Shown here: piece by piece, positions 1-7,531 of the stretch
How positions within the stretch are numbered: the stretch's first letter is position 1
Layout: each line of letters opens with the position of its first letter
Assembly (NCBI GenBank): GCA_022548915.1
Contig: JAKZES010000002.1
Coordinates: forward strand, 124,001-188,000
Direction of reading: 5' to 3'
Source: Verrucomicrobiaceae bacterium E54
GTDB lineage: Bacteria > Verrucomicrobiota > Verrucomicrobiia > Verrucomicrobiales > Akkermansiaceae
Length of the DNA stretch: 64,000 nt
Translations under genes and position numbers: made by a program
Notes under the pieces: generated by a model
What the model was told of the DNA's origin: nothing
The model's input: only the letters and a program-made list of their open reading frames with translations
The model's database searches: none

Positions 1-2144
1 TGAAGGATCATCTCAACGGTGTCGACGCCCGCTTCAGCCTCGAGCATGCCGGAAAGGACCGCCCGCTCGACCTTTCGGGTTGGGACGAGGTGAGGTTCAC
101 CGGCCGGTGGCCGGTCGGTGTGGTCGACTACGCCGCCGACAAGTCGCCCCTGAAGGTCCGCCTCGAGGCATGGACGCCCTTTATTCCGCTGAACCTGAAG
201 GACTCGTCATTGCCGGTCACGGTCCTCGAGTACACGGTCGAAAATCCGACGACAAAACCTGCCGAGGTCATCCTGCGGGGCCACCTCAACAATCCGGCAG
301 GACGGTTTTCCGGCCTGGAGGCGATGCGCGTGACCGAAGTGATCGAAGGTGACGGCATCGGCGGGCTTCACCACCGGCTCCGCCCGGCCGACGGGGCGGC
401 TCCATTGACCCAGCCCGATGCCGGGTCGATGGCGATCGCGGGGCTGGCGGAAAAAGTAAAGACGGTTCCGGAAGAAGGCGGGGTCACGCTGTCCGGCACG
501 GTGCCGGCCGGGGGCAACCGCACCTTCCGCTTCGTGATCGGCTGGCACTTTCCGAACATCCACCCCAAGGTCGGCGAGAAGGACGAGAAGGGGCTCAAGC
601 GCCACTACGTCAATGAGTTCGACGATGCGGCCGCGGTCGTCCGCCACCTGGCGAAGCGGCTCGACCACCTCTCGAAGCTCACCCGGCTGTGGGTCGAGAC
701 TTGGAACGACTCGACGCTGCCGCAGTGGTTGCTCGATCGCACGATCCTCACCGCCAACACGCTGCAGACGACCAACTGCTATCTTTTCGAGGACGGCCGC
801 TTCTGGGCGTGGGAAGGGGTCGGTTGCTGCCCGGGAACCTGCGGCCACGTCTGGCAGTATGCGCAGGGGCACGCGCGGCTTTTCCCGGAAATCGAGCGCC
901 GCCTGCGCGAGAAGACCGACTACGCGGTGGCGCAGAAGGACAACGGCGAGATCCGCTTCCGCGGCACGCGGAACGACATTTCCGCGATCGACGCACAGAC
1001 CTCCTACATCCTCCGTACTTTGCGCGACCACCAGCTCTCGGACGACCCGGGGTACCTGCCCCGCGTGTGGGAGCCGACGAAGAAGGCGCTCCGCTACCTG
1101 ATCGACTTCGACAAGGCCGACCCGCGCGGCGGCCTTGACGGCCTACTCGACGGGCGCCAGCACAACACGCTCGACGCCGAGTGGTATGGCAAGGTGCACG
1201 TGCTGTGCTCGATGTATCTCGCCTCGCTGCGGGCCGGCGAGATGCTGGCTCTGGCGATGAATGATACCGGCCTGGCGGAGGAACTTCGGGGGATCTACGA
1301 GAAGGGCCGTGGCAACATCGGGAAGCTTTACAACGGCGAGTTCTACGAGCAGATCGAGGATCCGGACCACCTCAAGGCGATCGGGGTCGGCAAGGGCTGC
1401 TACATCGACCAGGTCATGGGCCAGTACTGGGCGAACCAGGTGGGTCTCGGGCGGCTCTACGAGGCGGAGGAGCAGAAGTCGGCCCTGCGCGCGCTGTGGA
1501 AATACAACTTCGTGCCCGAGTATGGGGCCTTCCGCAAGGCCTTCCCGCGCGGGCGCCACTATGCCATCGCCGGTGATTCCGGCCTGCTGATGTGCACCTG
1601 GCCGAAGGGTGGGTTGCGCGACGACTTCACGAAGCACTGGCAGTATGCCTACTTCAACGAGTTCATGACCGGCTTCGAGTACCAGGCCGCCGCGCACATG
1701 GTCGCCGAGGGGGACAAGGACCTCGTCGAACACGGCCTCGCGATCACCCGGGCAATCCACGACCGCTACTCGGCGACGCGCGGGCGAAATCCCTACAACG
1801 AGATCGAGTGCTCCGACCACTACGCCCGCGCCGGTTCGTCGTATGCGGTCTTTCTCGCGCTGTGCGGGTTCGAGTTCGACCAGGCTCGCGGACGCCTCGC
1901 CTTCGCACCGGTGGTTCCGGAGGGTCAGAAGCACTTCCGCGCCCCCTTCACCACCAGCAAGGCCTGGGGCACGTACGAGCAGAACGGCGGCACGGCGTCG
2001 ATCCGGGTCGTGCAGGGCGAGTTGGAGATCAGGGAGCTCGCGCTCGCCATCTTCGGCGACCGCAAGCCCAATGCCGAGCTCAACGGGGAGCCGGTCGAGG
2101 GCATCCTCAAGCTCAATGCCGGCGACCGCCTCGAGCTGTCGTGA
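1..2144 (+). CDS. GH116 family glycosidase (GBA2-like), 5'-truncated
   Basis: The frame is open from the window edge, so the N-terminus is missing; 713 residues are visible. The protein matches the GH116 (non-lysosomal glucosylceramidase/beta-glucosidase) pattern: the end of an N-terminal beta-sandwich domain, then an (alpha/alpha)6 catalytic domain. Family hallmarks are the segment WEGVGCCPGTCGHVWQYAQG near bases 820-870, NTLDAEWYG near 1165-1190, which should carry the catalytic glutamate, and ECSDHYARAGSSYA near 1806-1850, which should carry the acid/base aspartate. The catalytic assignment is by family analogy. It probably hydrolyses beta-glucosides or related glycans. No signal peptide can be judged because the start is outside. 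It converges on a sulfatase gene 33 bases away, consistent with a polysaccharide-degrading lifestyle. Exact substrate unknown. Confidence 0.85.
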   Translation, partial: KDHLNGVDARFSLEHAGKDRPLDLSGWDEVRFTGRWPVGVVDYAADKSPLKVRLEAWTPFIPLNLKDSSLPVTVLEYTVENPTTKPAEVILRGHLNNPAGRFSGLEAMRVTEVIEGDGIGGLHHRLRPADGAAPLTQPDAGSMAIAGLAEKVKTVPEEGGVTLSGTVPAGGNRTFRFVIGWHFPNIHPKVGEKDEKGLKRHYVNEFDDAAAVVRHLAKRLDHLSKLTRLWVETWNDSTLPQWLLDRTILTANTLQTTNCYLFEDGRFWAWEGVGCCPGTCGHVWQYAQGHARLFPEIERRLREKTDYAVAQKDNGEIRFRGTRNDISAIDAQTSYILRTLRDHQLSDDPGYLPRVWEPTKKALRYLIDFDKADPRGGLDGLLDGRQHNTLDAEWYGKVHVLCSMYLASLRAGEMLALAMNDTGLAEELRGIYEKGRGNIGKLYNGEFYEQIEDPDHLKAIGVGKGCYIDQVMGQYWANQVGLGRLYEAEEQKSALRALWKYNFVPEYGAFRKAFPRGRHYAIAGDSGLLMCTWPKGGLRDDFTKHWQYAYFNEFMTGFEYQAAAHMVAEGDKDLVEHGLAITRAIHDRYSATRGRNPYNEIECSDHYARAGSSYAVFLALCGFEFDQARGRLAFAPVVPEGQKHFRAPFTTSKAWGTYEQNGGTASIRVVQGELEIRELALAIFGDRKPNAELNGEPVEGILKLNAGDRLELS

Positions 2145-2177
2145 AGCTCCGGGGCACCACGGCTTGAAGGGCGCGGG

Positions 2178-3575
2178 TCAGCGCGCGCCGGCTTTTTCGA
2201 TCGCCTTGCGCTCGGCGTCGGCGTCGTATTTCGGGTTGGTTTCGCGGGGGATCGGCGCGTCGACCTCCTGCTGCCAATCGTGAAGCTTCTGAAGCAAGGC
2301 GTCCCGTTTGGCGGGCATCTTTTCGGCGAGATTGTGCTGTTCCCGGATGTCGTCCTTGAGGTTGTAGAGCTCCACGTGGCCGTCCTCGTAGTATTCCTTG
2401 AGCTTGAAGTCGCCGACCCGGATCGCGGCGACCGGTCGTGAGCGGAACAGCGGATCCCGCTGCTCGTCGTGGATGCTGTAGCTCTGCAGGTAGGCGGGAA
2501 AGTGCCAGTAGATGGGGCGCTCGCCGAAGGTCTTGGTCTTGCCGCGGAGCAAGGGCATCAGACTGCGGCCGTCGAGCGCCTGGTCGGGCGGTTCGACCCC
2601 GGCGATCTCACAGAAGGTCGGGTAGAGGTCGGTGCCGATGACCGGCTCGCCGGAGCGACTGCCCGGTTTCACCACCCCCGGCCAGTGGACGAACAGCGGC
2701 ACCCGGATGCCGCCCTCGAAGTAGGTGCCCTTGTAGCCCCAGAGCGGATCCATGTCGGTGGCCGGACCGTAGCCGCCGTTGTCGGAAAAGAAGATGATCA
2801 CCGTGTCGTCCTCCTCCCCGAGTTCCTCCAGTGCCTCGATCAGGCGTCCGGTGGCGTCGTCGATGGCCTGGATCATGGTCGCCATCACGACGTGGTCGTG
2901 GAGCTTGCCGGGCTTCTTGGCTTCGTATTTCGGCAGCAGGTCCTTCTTCGGATCGAGCGGGGTATGGACGCCGAAGTGGGCGAGGTAGGCGCACCACGGC
3001 TGGTCCTTGCTTTCCCGGATGAAGTCGATCGTCCGGTCGGTGAGCATGTCGGCGAGGTATTCGCCCTTGGGCCCGTAGTGGCCGTACTTCGGGGTGAGCT
3101 TCTGGTGCTCGACCGAGACGTCGAAGCCCTGGGTCTTCGGATCGGGGCCCAGGTGCCACTTGCCGAACATGCCGGTGCGGTAACCGGCCTGCTGGAGCGT
3201 CTCGGCCCAGGTCACGATCTTGTCGTCGAGCACGGTGGTGCCGGTGACGGGCACGAGGCGCCGGTGTTTGGCGTTTCCCCGGGGTCGGGTGCCGACATTG
3301 AAAATCCGGTGCCGGGGGGTGTATTGGCCGCTCAGCAGGCTGGCGCGGGCCGGAGCGCAGTTGGCGGCGTTCGAGTAGGCATCGGTGAAGACCAAGCCGT
3401 CCTTCGCCAGGGCATCGAGATGGGGCGTCTCGTAGAAGTCCGAGCCCATGTAGCCGGTGTCCTTCCAGCCGAAGTCGTCGAGGTAGATGAAGAGGATGTT
3501 GGGCGGCCCGGCGGCCCGGAGCACGGTCGGGACCAGAAGGGCGGACAGGGCCAGGGCGATGGCGGATCGATTCAT
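2178..3575 (-). CDS. Secreted sulfatase (formylglycine-dependent)
   Basis: 465 residues, about the usual length of a type I sulfatase. An N-terminal signal peptide (about residues 1-22, ending LRAAG) targets it to the periplasm or outside. PPNILFIYLDDFGWKDTGY gives the metal-binding aspartate pair, and C73 in NCAPARASLLSG is the canonical C-x-P-x-R site converted to formylglycine by an anaerobic or FGE-type maturase (not seen in this window). GKWHLGP near residue 140 and FSDNGGYG near residue 265 are further family motifs. It probably removes sulfate esters from algal or animal polysaccharides. The substrate cannot be read from sequence. It is convergent with the GH116 gene. Confidence 0.92.
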   Translation of the reverse strand: MNRSAIALALSALLVPTVLRAAGPPNILFIYLDDFGWKDTGYMGSDFYETPHLDALAKDGLVFTDAYSNAANCAPARASLLSGQYTPRHRIFNVGTRPRGNAKHRRLVPVTGTTVLDDKIVTWAETLQQAGYRTGMFGKWHLGPDPKTQGFDVSVEHQKLTPKYGHYGPKGEYLADMLTDRTIDFIRESKDQPWCAYLAHFGVHTPLDPKKDLLPKYEAKKPGKLHDHVVMATMIQAIDDATGRLIEALEELGEEDDTVIIFFSDNGGYGPATDMDPLWGYKGTYFEGGIRVPLFVHWPGVVKPGSRSGEPVIGTDLYPTFCEIAGVEPPDQALDGRSLMPLLRGKTKTFGERPIYWHFPAYLQSYSIHDEQRDPLFRSRPVAAIRVGDFKLKEYYEDGHVELYNLKDDIREQHNLAEKMPAKRDALLQKLHDWQQEVDAPIPRETNPKYDADAERKAIEKAGAR

Positions 3576-3611
3576 GACGGAGTGCGTGTTGATTTGCAGA
3601 CTCCAGCACCC

Positions 3612-3639
3612 GGTGCCGGCCGTCGATTCAGAAAAAGGC
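3612..3639 (+). repeat. 28-bp direct repeat, left copy
   Basis: Begins GGTGCCGG and ends CAGAAAAAGGC. It recurs at 4263-4290 in the same orientation with one mismatch (position 9, C versus T). The two copies bracket the toxin-antitoxin pair. Just upstream, CCAGCACCCGGTGCCGG can fold into a short hairpin. Confidence 0.85.
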
Positions 3640-3689
3640 GTGGCGAACGGGCATGTCGCCGTTCCGCCGCCCCCCTGTGAATCACGCTC

Positions 3690-3986
3690 TTACCGATCTT
3701 CGAGCGATCTGCGGATCCTTTGCGGATCCCTCCGGCAGTCGAGAATGCGATAGACCACCACAACGTCGCCCTCGTGAAGGTAGTAGATCGCATACGGTAA
3801 ATGCTTCGAAAGCAAGCGATGGAAACCGAAAACCTTTCGATGCATCCCACCGTAAAGAACGAGCGAATCGATGTCCGAGATCAGACAGTCCTGAAAGTAG
3901 TCACCGACCCCGGCTTCCTGCCGGTCGTAGAAGTCCTTCCCGGCTTTGAGGTCCACGATGGCGGATTCCAGGATCCGGATCCTCAT
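3690..3986 (-). CDS. ParE/RelE-family toxin
   Basis: 98 residues when started at the ATG at 3986, the last base of which lies inside the antitoxin stop codon (ATGA overlap). The longer open frame upstream is antitoxin sequence in another frame. MRIRILESAIVDLKAGKDFY, a middle YFQDCLISDIDSL helix and the C-terminal VVVYRILDCRRDP strand are typical of the RelE/ParE fold, usually an mRNA interferase or a gyrase inhibitor. Which target applies cannot be told. It is translationally coupled to the upstream antitoxin and is probably autorepressed through it. Bracketed by a 28-bp direct repeat. Confidence 0.82.
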   Translation of the reverse strand: MRIRILESAIVDLKAGKDFYDRQEAGVGDYFQDCLISDIDSLVLYGGMHRKVFGFHRLLSKHLPYAIYYLHEGDVVVVYRILDCRRDPQRIRRSLEDR

Positions 3987-4198
3987 GCTCTGACTCGAAG
4001 GCGGCGTTTGGCCTCGTCCCAATCCAGGCGCTGCTCTTCCCCGGCCGCGACACGGGCCTCGGTTTCGCGAAGTGCCGCCTCATGCCACGACGGGGAATCG
4101 AAGGCTTCCTCGGCAGCGGTCAGGTCCGCCCACAGGGCCTCCATCAACCTGAGTTTGTCGGGCCGAGACAACCGCATCGCCTGTTCCTGCACGTTCAT
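3983..4198 (-). CDS. Antitoxin of the addiction-module component type
   Basis: 71 residues from the ATG at 4198. The N-terminal half (SRPDKLRLMEALWADL) and the C-terminal WDEAKRRLR segment resemble the 'putative addiction module component' antitoxins (PF09720/TIGR02574), which pair with RelE/ParE toxins encoded just downstream. Its stop overlaps the toxin start by four bases. It should neutralise the toxin by wrapping the charged C-terminal helix around it, and it may repress the operon, although no classic ribbon-helix-helix is obvious. Confidence 0.8.
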   Translation of the reverse strand: MNVQEQAMRLSRPDKLRLMEALWADLTAAEEAFDSPSWHEAALRETEARVAAGEEQRLDWDEAKRRLRVRA

Positions 4199-4262
4199 GG
4201 CTTTTCCATACCCCGGATGCTTCCCGGCCTCAAGCTCCGCCTCCCCGATCACGCGTCCGCCA

Positions 4263-4290
4263 GGTGCCGGTCGTCGATTCAGAAAAAGGC
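4263..4290 (+). repeat. 28-bp direct repeat, right copy
   Basis: Matches 3612-3639 at 27 of 28 positions. The stop codon of the minus-strand membrane protein gene (4279-4281) lies within it, so this gene's last codons are supplied by the repeat. Confidence 0.85.
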
Positions 4291-4650
4291 ATGCCAGGCG
4301 GCGAAGGCCATGCCGGTGATGATGCCCAGCAGCGAAACCACCGTTCCGGTGTGGTAGACGCGGTAGACCGGAACGAGTCCCCAGCACCATCGGAAGTGGC
4401 AGAACAGCCCGACGCAGGAATACACGACTCCGAGGGATTTCGCGGTCGCGCCCTTCACCTCGATGTCGCTGTTGCCCTGGCCGAACCAGATCGCCTGCTC
4501 GGTGAGCCACGCCGTCGCCCCCGCGTGGAGGATCCAAGCCGGCAGAAGGATGCCGAGCAACACCAACTTTACCCGGCCGCCGGAAGGAGGGTAGGAGAGA
4601 TCCTCCATCTCCGAGGCGGTGTGGCGGTAGGGATGCTTGAGCCAGGGCAT
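4279..4650 (-). CDS. Small membrane protein, unknown function
   Basis: 123 residues from the ATG at 4650. It has about three hydrophobic stretches (near residues 27-45, 74-95 and 102-122), and a middle segment with aromatic residues (WFGQGNSDIEVKGATAKS) probably lies outside the membrane. I do not recognise the family. It is the third gene of a tight minus-strand group (spacings 23 and 17 bases) with a DUF1232 protein and a membrane-anchored protein. The C-terminal residues HAFF are read from the 28-bp repeat, so the natural terminus may have been altered by whatever placed the repeat here. Confidence 0.65.
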   Translation of the reverse strand: MPWLKHPYRHTASEMEDLSYPPSGGRVKLVLLGILLPAWILHAGATAWLTEQAIWFGQGNSDIEVKGATAKSLGVVYSCVGLFCHFRWCWGLVPVYRVYHTGTVVSLLGIITGMAFAAWHAFF

Positions 4651-4667
4651 GGACGGGTCGGTTGGAT

Positions 4668-5018
4668 TCAGTCTCCACTCTCCGGCAGCCAGCGGGTCAT
4701 GCGCTCCCTCGCCAGCTCGACATGCTTTCTCTTCACATGCGCGGCCACGATGCCGAAGGCGACGGCCAGCGCGCCCAAGTCGTCCGAGAACCCGGCGAGC
4801 GGCACCAGGTCCGGGATCGCGTCGAGCGGGGCGATGAAATATCCGAGGGCCGAAAGGATCGTGCCCTTCGCCCACTTCGGGGTGTCCTCGTCCTTGAGGG
4901 TTTCGTAGAGGGTCAGCACCTTCTCGACGACCTCGATGCCGGCCTTGCGGGCAAAGCCGCCCAGCTTCTTCCGGAGTGAGTCGTCGGAGTAGTCTTTCGA
5001 ATAGTCGTGGTCTTTCAT
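4668..5018 (-). CDS. DUF1232 (YkvA-like) membrane protein
   Basis: 116 residues from the ATG at 5018. The central segment ALGYFIAPLDAIPDLVPLAG is the hallmark of the DUF1232/YkvA family (Y-x-x-x-P-x-D-x-I-P-D), small proteins with one hydrophobic segment and unknown function, often linked to envelope stress. The N-terminus is polar and charged (KDHDYSKDYSDDSLRKK). It sits in the middle of a three-gene group, 17 bases before the next gene. Confidence 0.85.
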   Translation of the reverse strand: MKDHDYSKDYSDDSLRKKLGGFARKAGIEVVEKVLTLYETLKDEDTPKWAKGTILSALGYFIAPLDAIPDLVPLAGFSDDLGALAVAFGIVAAHVKRKHVELARERMTRWLPESGD

Positions 5019-5041
5019 GGTGGCGACGGTCGGGGGAAACT

Positions 5042-5428
5042 TCAGTGCCGGCGCTGCTCCGCTTCGATCTCCGCCAGGCGTCGCTGGAGCCGCTCTTTCT
5101 CCGATTCGAGGCTTTCGGCTGGACCGGGGGATTCGGCGCCGGGTTCCGCAACGACACGGTCGTTGGTCAGATAGACGCCGCTCATCATCGATGTCTTGAC
5201 GTGGGCGCGATGGACGCAGCCCTGACGATCCCGATAGACGACCTGATAGATCCTCGAGTCCTTTTCGCCGAACCAGCCCGGACCGAAGGGATCCCAGCTC
5301 CGGTCGATCAGTTCGTAGCCCTGGTCTTTCAGATACCGCTCGACCCGCTCTCCATCGAACGAGCCGGCCATCAGACGGACAACGATGGCGAACGCGATGG
5401 CGAGAACGATGATGATGGCGGGTTCCAT
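5042..5428 (-). CDS. Membrane-anchored protein with C-terminal coiled coil
   Basis: 128 residues. One N-terminal transmembrane helix (about residues 3-21) is followed by a soluble region containing RVERYLKDQGYELIDRSWDPFGPGW and strands ending in a histidine-containing segment. The C-terminal 25 residues (SLESEKERLQRRLAEIEAEQ) should form a short coiled coil. I do not recognise a named family. First gene of the minus-strand group, divergent from the SulP transporter. Confidence 0.65.
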   Translation of the reverse strand: MEPAIIIVLAIAFAIVVRLMAGSFDGERVERYLKDQGYELIDRSWDPFGPGWFGEKDSRIYQVVYRDRQGCVHRAHVKTSMMSGVYLTNDRVVAEPGAESPGPAESLESEKERLQRRLAEIEAEQRRH

Positions 5429-5569
5429 ACGGGGGCGATGATGTTCCGGATCCGGGCCGGGGCGACATTACAAAACCGGCCGCGGGTTGTGCCGCCCGCC
5501 TTTCTGGCCCTCGACCCTTGCGCATTCGGTGGATGCCCCCTATGCGGCCGGGCCCTCCGCTCCCGACCG

Positions 5570-7177
5570 ATGTTTTCCGAATTTTTCCGCAAAAAGAACG
5601 GCAACTGGAAAGACGACACGCTTTCCGGCCTGACCGTCGCCCTCGCCCTGGTGCCCGAAGCGATCGCCTTTTCCTTCCTCGCCGGGGTGAGTCCGGTGGT
5701 CGGGCTCTGGTCGGCGGTGTTCGTCGGTTTCATCACCGCCTCGCTCGGCGGACGCCCGGGGATGATCTCGGGTGCGACCGGGGCCATTGCGATCGTCGCG
5801 GCCAAGGCGGTGACGCTTGGCAACGAGGCCGGCGGCGAGGAGATGGGGATGAAATATCTGTTCGCCACCCTGATCCTTGCGGGCCTGATTCAGTTTGGTG
5901 CCGGGATCCTGAAGCTGGGTCGTTTCATCCGGCTCGTGCCGCACCCGGTGATGATCGGCTTCGTCAACGGCCTGGCGATCGTGATCGGCCTCGGCCAGCT
6001 CGGCTTCTTCAAGGAGTTCGCCGGCCTCGCGGAGGACGGGTCGCGCCTGATGGCGTGGCTGCCGATGCCGAAGATGGCGCTCATGATCGGCCTGGTCGTC
6101 GCCTCGATGGCGATCATCCACTTCCTGCCGAAGCTCACCAAGGCCGTCCCGTCCGCGCTTGCCGCGATCGTGCTGATCGGCGTGCTCGGCTACTTCGGCC
6201 TCTTCGATGCCCGCACCATCGCCGACGTGCTGAAGGACGGCGGCGGCGACGGCACCCTGAGCAACGATTTTCCGCTCCTCGCCGATCTCGGCGGGCTGCC
6301 CTGGGGCTGGGAGTTTCTCAAGACCATCCTGCCCATTGCGCTGACCATCGCGCTGGTGGGCCTGATCGAATCGTTGATGACGATGCAGCTCATCGACGAG
6401 ATGACCGAGACCCGCGGTCACGGCAACCGCGAGTGTCTGGCACAGGGGGGCGCGAATGTTCTTTCCGGCCTGTTCGGCGGCATGGGCGGCTGCGCAATGA
6501 TCGGCCAGTCGCTGATCAACATCCGCTCGGGTGGCCGTGGCCGGACCTCGGGCATCGTGGCCGCGCTCGCGCTGGCGGCTTTCGTGCTCTTTGCCGGCCC
6601 GGTGATCGTCCAGATCCCCATCGCCGCGCTGGTCGGAGTGATGTTCATGGTGGTGATCGGCACCTTCGAGTGGTCGTCGCTGCGCACCTTCGGAAAAGTC
6701 CCGGTTTCCGAGATTCTGGTCATTGCGGCCGTGACCCTGGTCACCGTCTTCCTGCACAACCTCGCACTGGCCGTCTTTGTGGGAGTCATTCTTTCGGCGC
6801 TGGTCTTCGCCTGGGAAAGCTCGCGCCACGTGCACGTTGAACTGGTTCACGACACGGAGGAGGAGCGCATCTACTCGCTGGAGGGGCTGCTCTACTTCGG
6901 GTCGGTGCGGGATTTTGCGGATCACTTCCAGGCCCGCTCGGATGTGCCGAGCATCGTGATCGACTTCGCCCGGGCCCGGGTCTGCGATCTTTCCGGCATC
7001 GAGGCGATCAACGCCCTCACCGAGCGCTACCGCAAGGCGGGCAAGCGGCTGCGGCTGCGCCATCTCTCGAAGGACTGCGCCCGCATGCTCAATCGCGCGG
7101 ATGCGTTGATCAACATCGAGATGGCCGAGGACGATCCGGACTATCTGGTCGCGCGCATCCGTCCGCAGCAGGACTGA
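5570..7177 (+). CDS. SulP-family anion permease with STAS domain
   Basis: 535 residues from the ATG at 5570; the frame is open further upstream but that part does not look like a SulP N-terminus. About 10-12 transmembrane segments cover residues 15-420, with the family signature LTVALALVPEAIAFSFLAGV near the start. A C-terminal STAS domain (about residues 425-530) carries the DLSG motif. SulP proteins import or exchange sulfate, bicarbonate, dicarboxylates or chloride; which one cannot be decided. With two sulfatases in the window, sulfate is a tempting but unproven guess. Divergent from the small envelope gene group. Confidence 0.93.
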   Translation: MFSEFFRKKNGNWKDDTLSGLTVALALVPEAIAFSFLAGVSPVVGLWSAVFVGFITASLGGRPGMISGATGAIAIVAAKAVTLGNEAGGEEMGMKYLFATLILAGLIQFGAGILKLGRFIRLVPHPVMIGFVNGLAIVIGLGQLGFFKEFAGLAEDGSRLMAWLPMPKMALMIGLVVASMAIIHFLPKLTKAVPSALAAIVLIGVLGYFGLFDARTIADVLKDGGGDGTLSNDFPLLADLGGLPWGWEFLKTILPIALTIALVGLIESLMTMQLIDEMTETRGHGNRECLAQGGANVLSGLFGGMGGCAMIGQSLINIRSGGRGRTSGIVAALALAAFVLFAGPVIVQIPIAALVGVMFMVVIGTFEWSSLRTFGKVPVSEILVIAAVTLVTVFLHNLALAVFVGVILSALVFAWESSRHVHVELVHDTEEERIYSLEGLLYFGSVRDFADHFQARSDVPSIVIDFARARVCDLSGIEAINALTERYRKAGKRLRLRHLSKDCARMLNRADALINIEMAEDDPDYLVARIRPQQD

Positions 7178-7248
7178 TCGGAGCGCGGGGAGTGCAAAGG
7201 ATGAGTATGCCGCCTTGTTCGGGGCCGGTCCAGAGGACCCCCGGCACT

Positions 7249-7267
7249 CGCAATCCGCAGGATTGCG
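7249..7267 (+). terminator. Hairpin downstream of the SulP gene
   Basis: CGCAATCC, loop GCA, GGATTGCG: an 8-bp perfect stem about 70 bases after the SulP stop and before the riboswitch. A second short palindrome (GGTCCAGAGGACC) lies just upstream. No U-tract follows, so it may be a REP-like element rather than an intrinsic terminator. Confidence 0.45.
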
Positions 7268-7329
7268 CCACGACGGGCCGCGCGGACACGGATCGTTCTT
7301 GTTGGACACGGTCCTGCCCTGCATTCTCA

Positions 7330-7490
7330 CCGCGGCGCCGGGTTCGTCCCGTCGCCAGCCTCCGGGAAGCCCGTGGCACGGGCAGGAAATAGATGGGGAA
7401 TCCGGTGCAAATCCGGAACGGTCCCGCCACTGTGACCCGGCTTCGAAGGAAGCGGGGAAGTCAGATCGCCAGCCCGGGGTGCTTGTCACA
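7330..7490 (+). promoter_or_regulatory. Cobalamin riboswitch
   Basis: The core has the expected conserved blocks in order: GGGGAATCCGGTGCAAATCC (near 7395-7414), CGGTCCCGCCACTGTGA (near 7419-7435) and GAAGTCAGATCGCC (near 7457-7470). It lies directly upstream of the BtuB-type receptor gene at 7532. Riboswitches of this class bind adenosyl- or other cobalamins and reduce expression of uptake genes when the vitamin is plentiful. The boundaries are approximate; I did not fold the RNA. The remainder of the 7178-7531 gap holds the hairpin above and probably the promoter. Confidence 0.92.
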
Positions 7491-7531
7491 GACGACCTGC
7501 GGATTTCAGGTCAAGGACTCGAAAAACTAGA

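Noticed and set aside
3612-4290. Integron attC sites around the toxin-antitoxin genes
   Set aside because: The repeats lack the conserved attC ends and simple/long-stem layout, and no integrase is present.
4976-5569. Upstream extension of the SulP frame
   Set aside because: Lies antisense to two small envelope genes and does not resemble a transporter N-terminus.
5540-7489. 649-codon minus-strand frame opposite the SulP gene
   Set aside because: Shadow of a high-GC gene; composition is Arg/His/Asp-rich with no recognisable domain, whereas the plus strand is a clear SulP permease.
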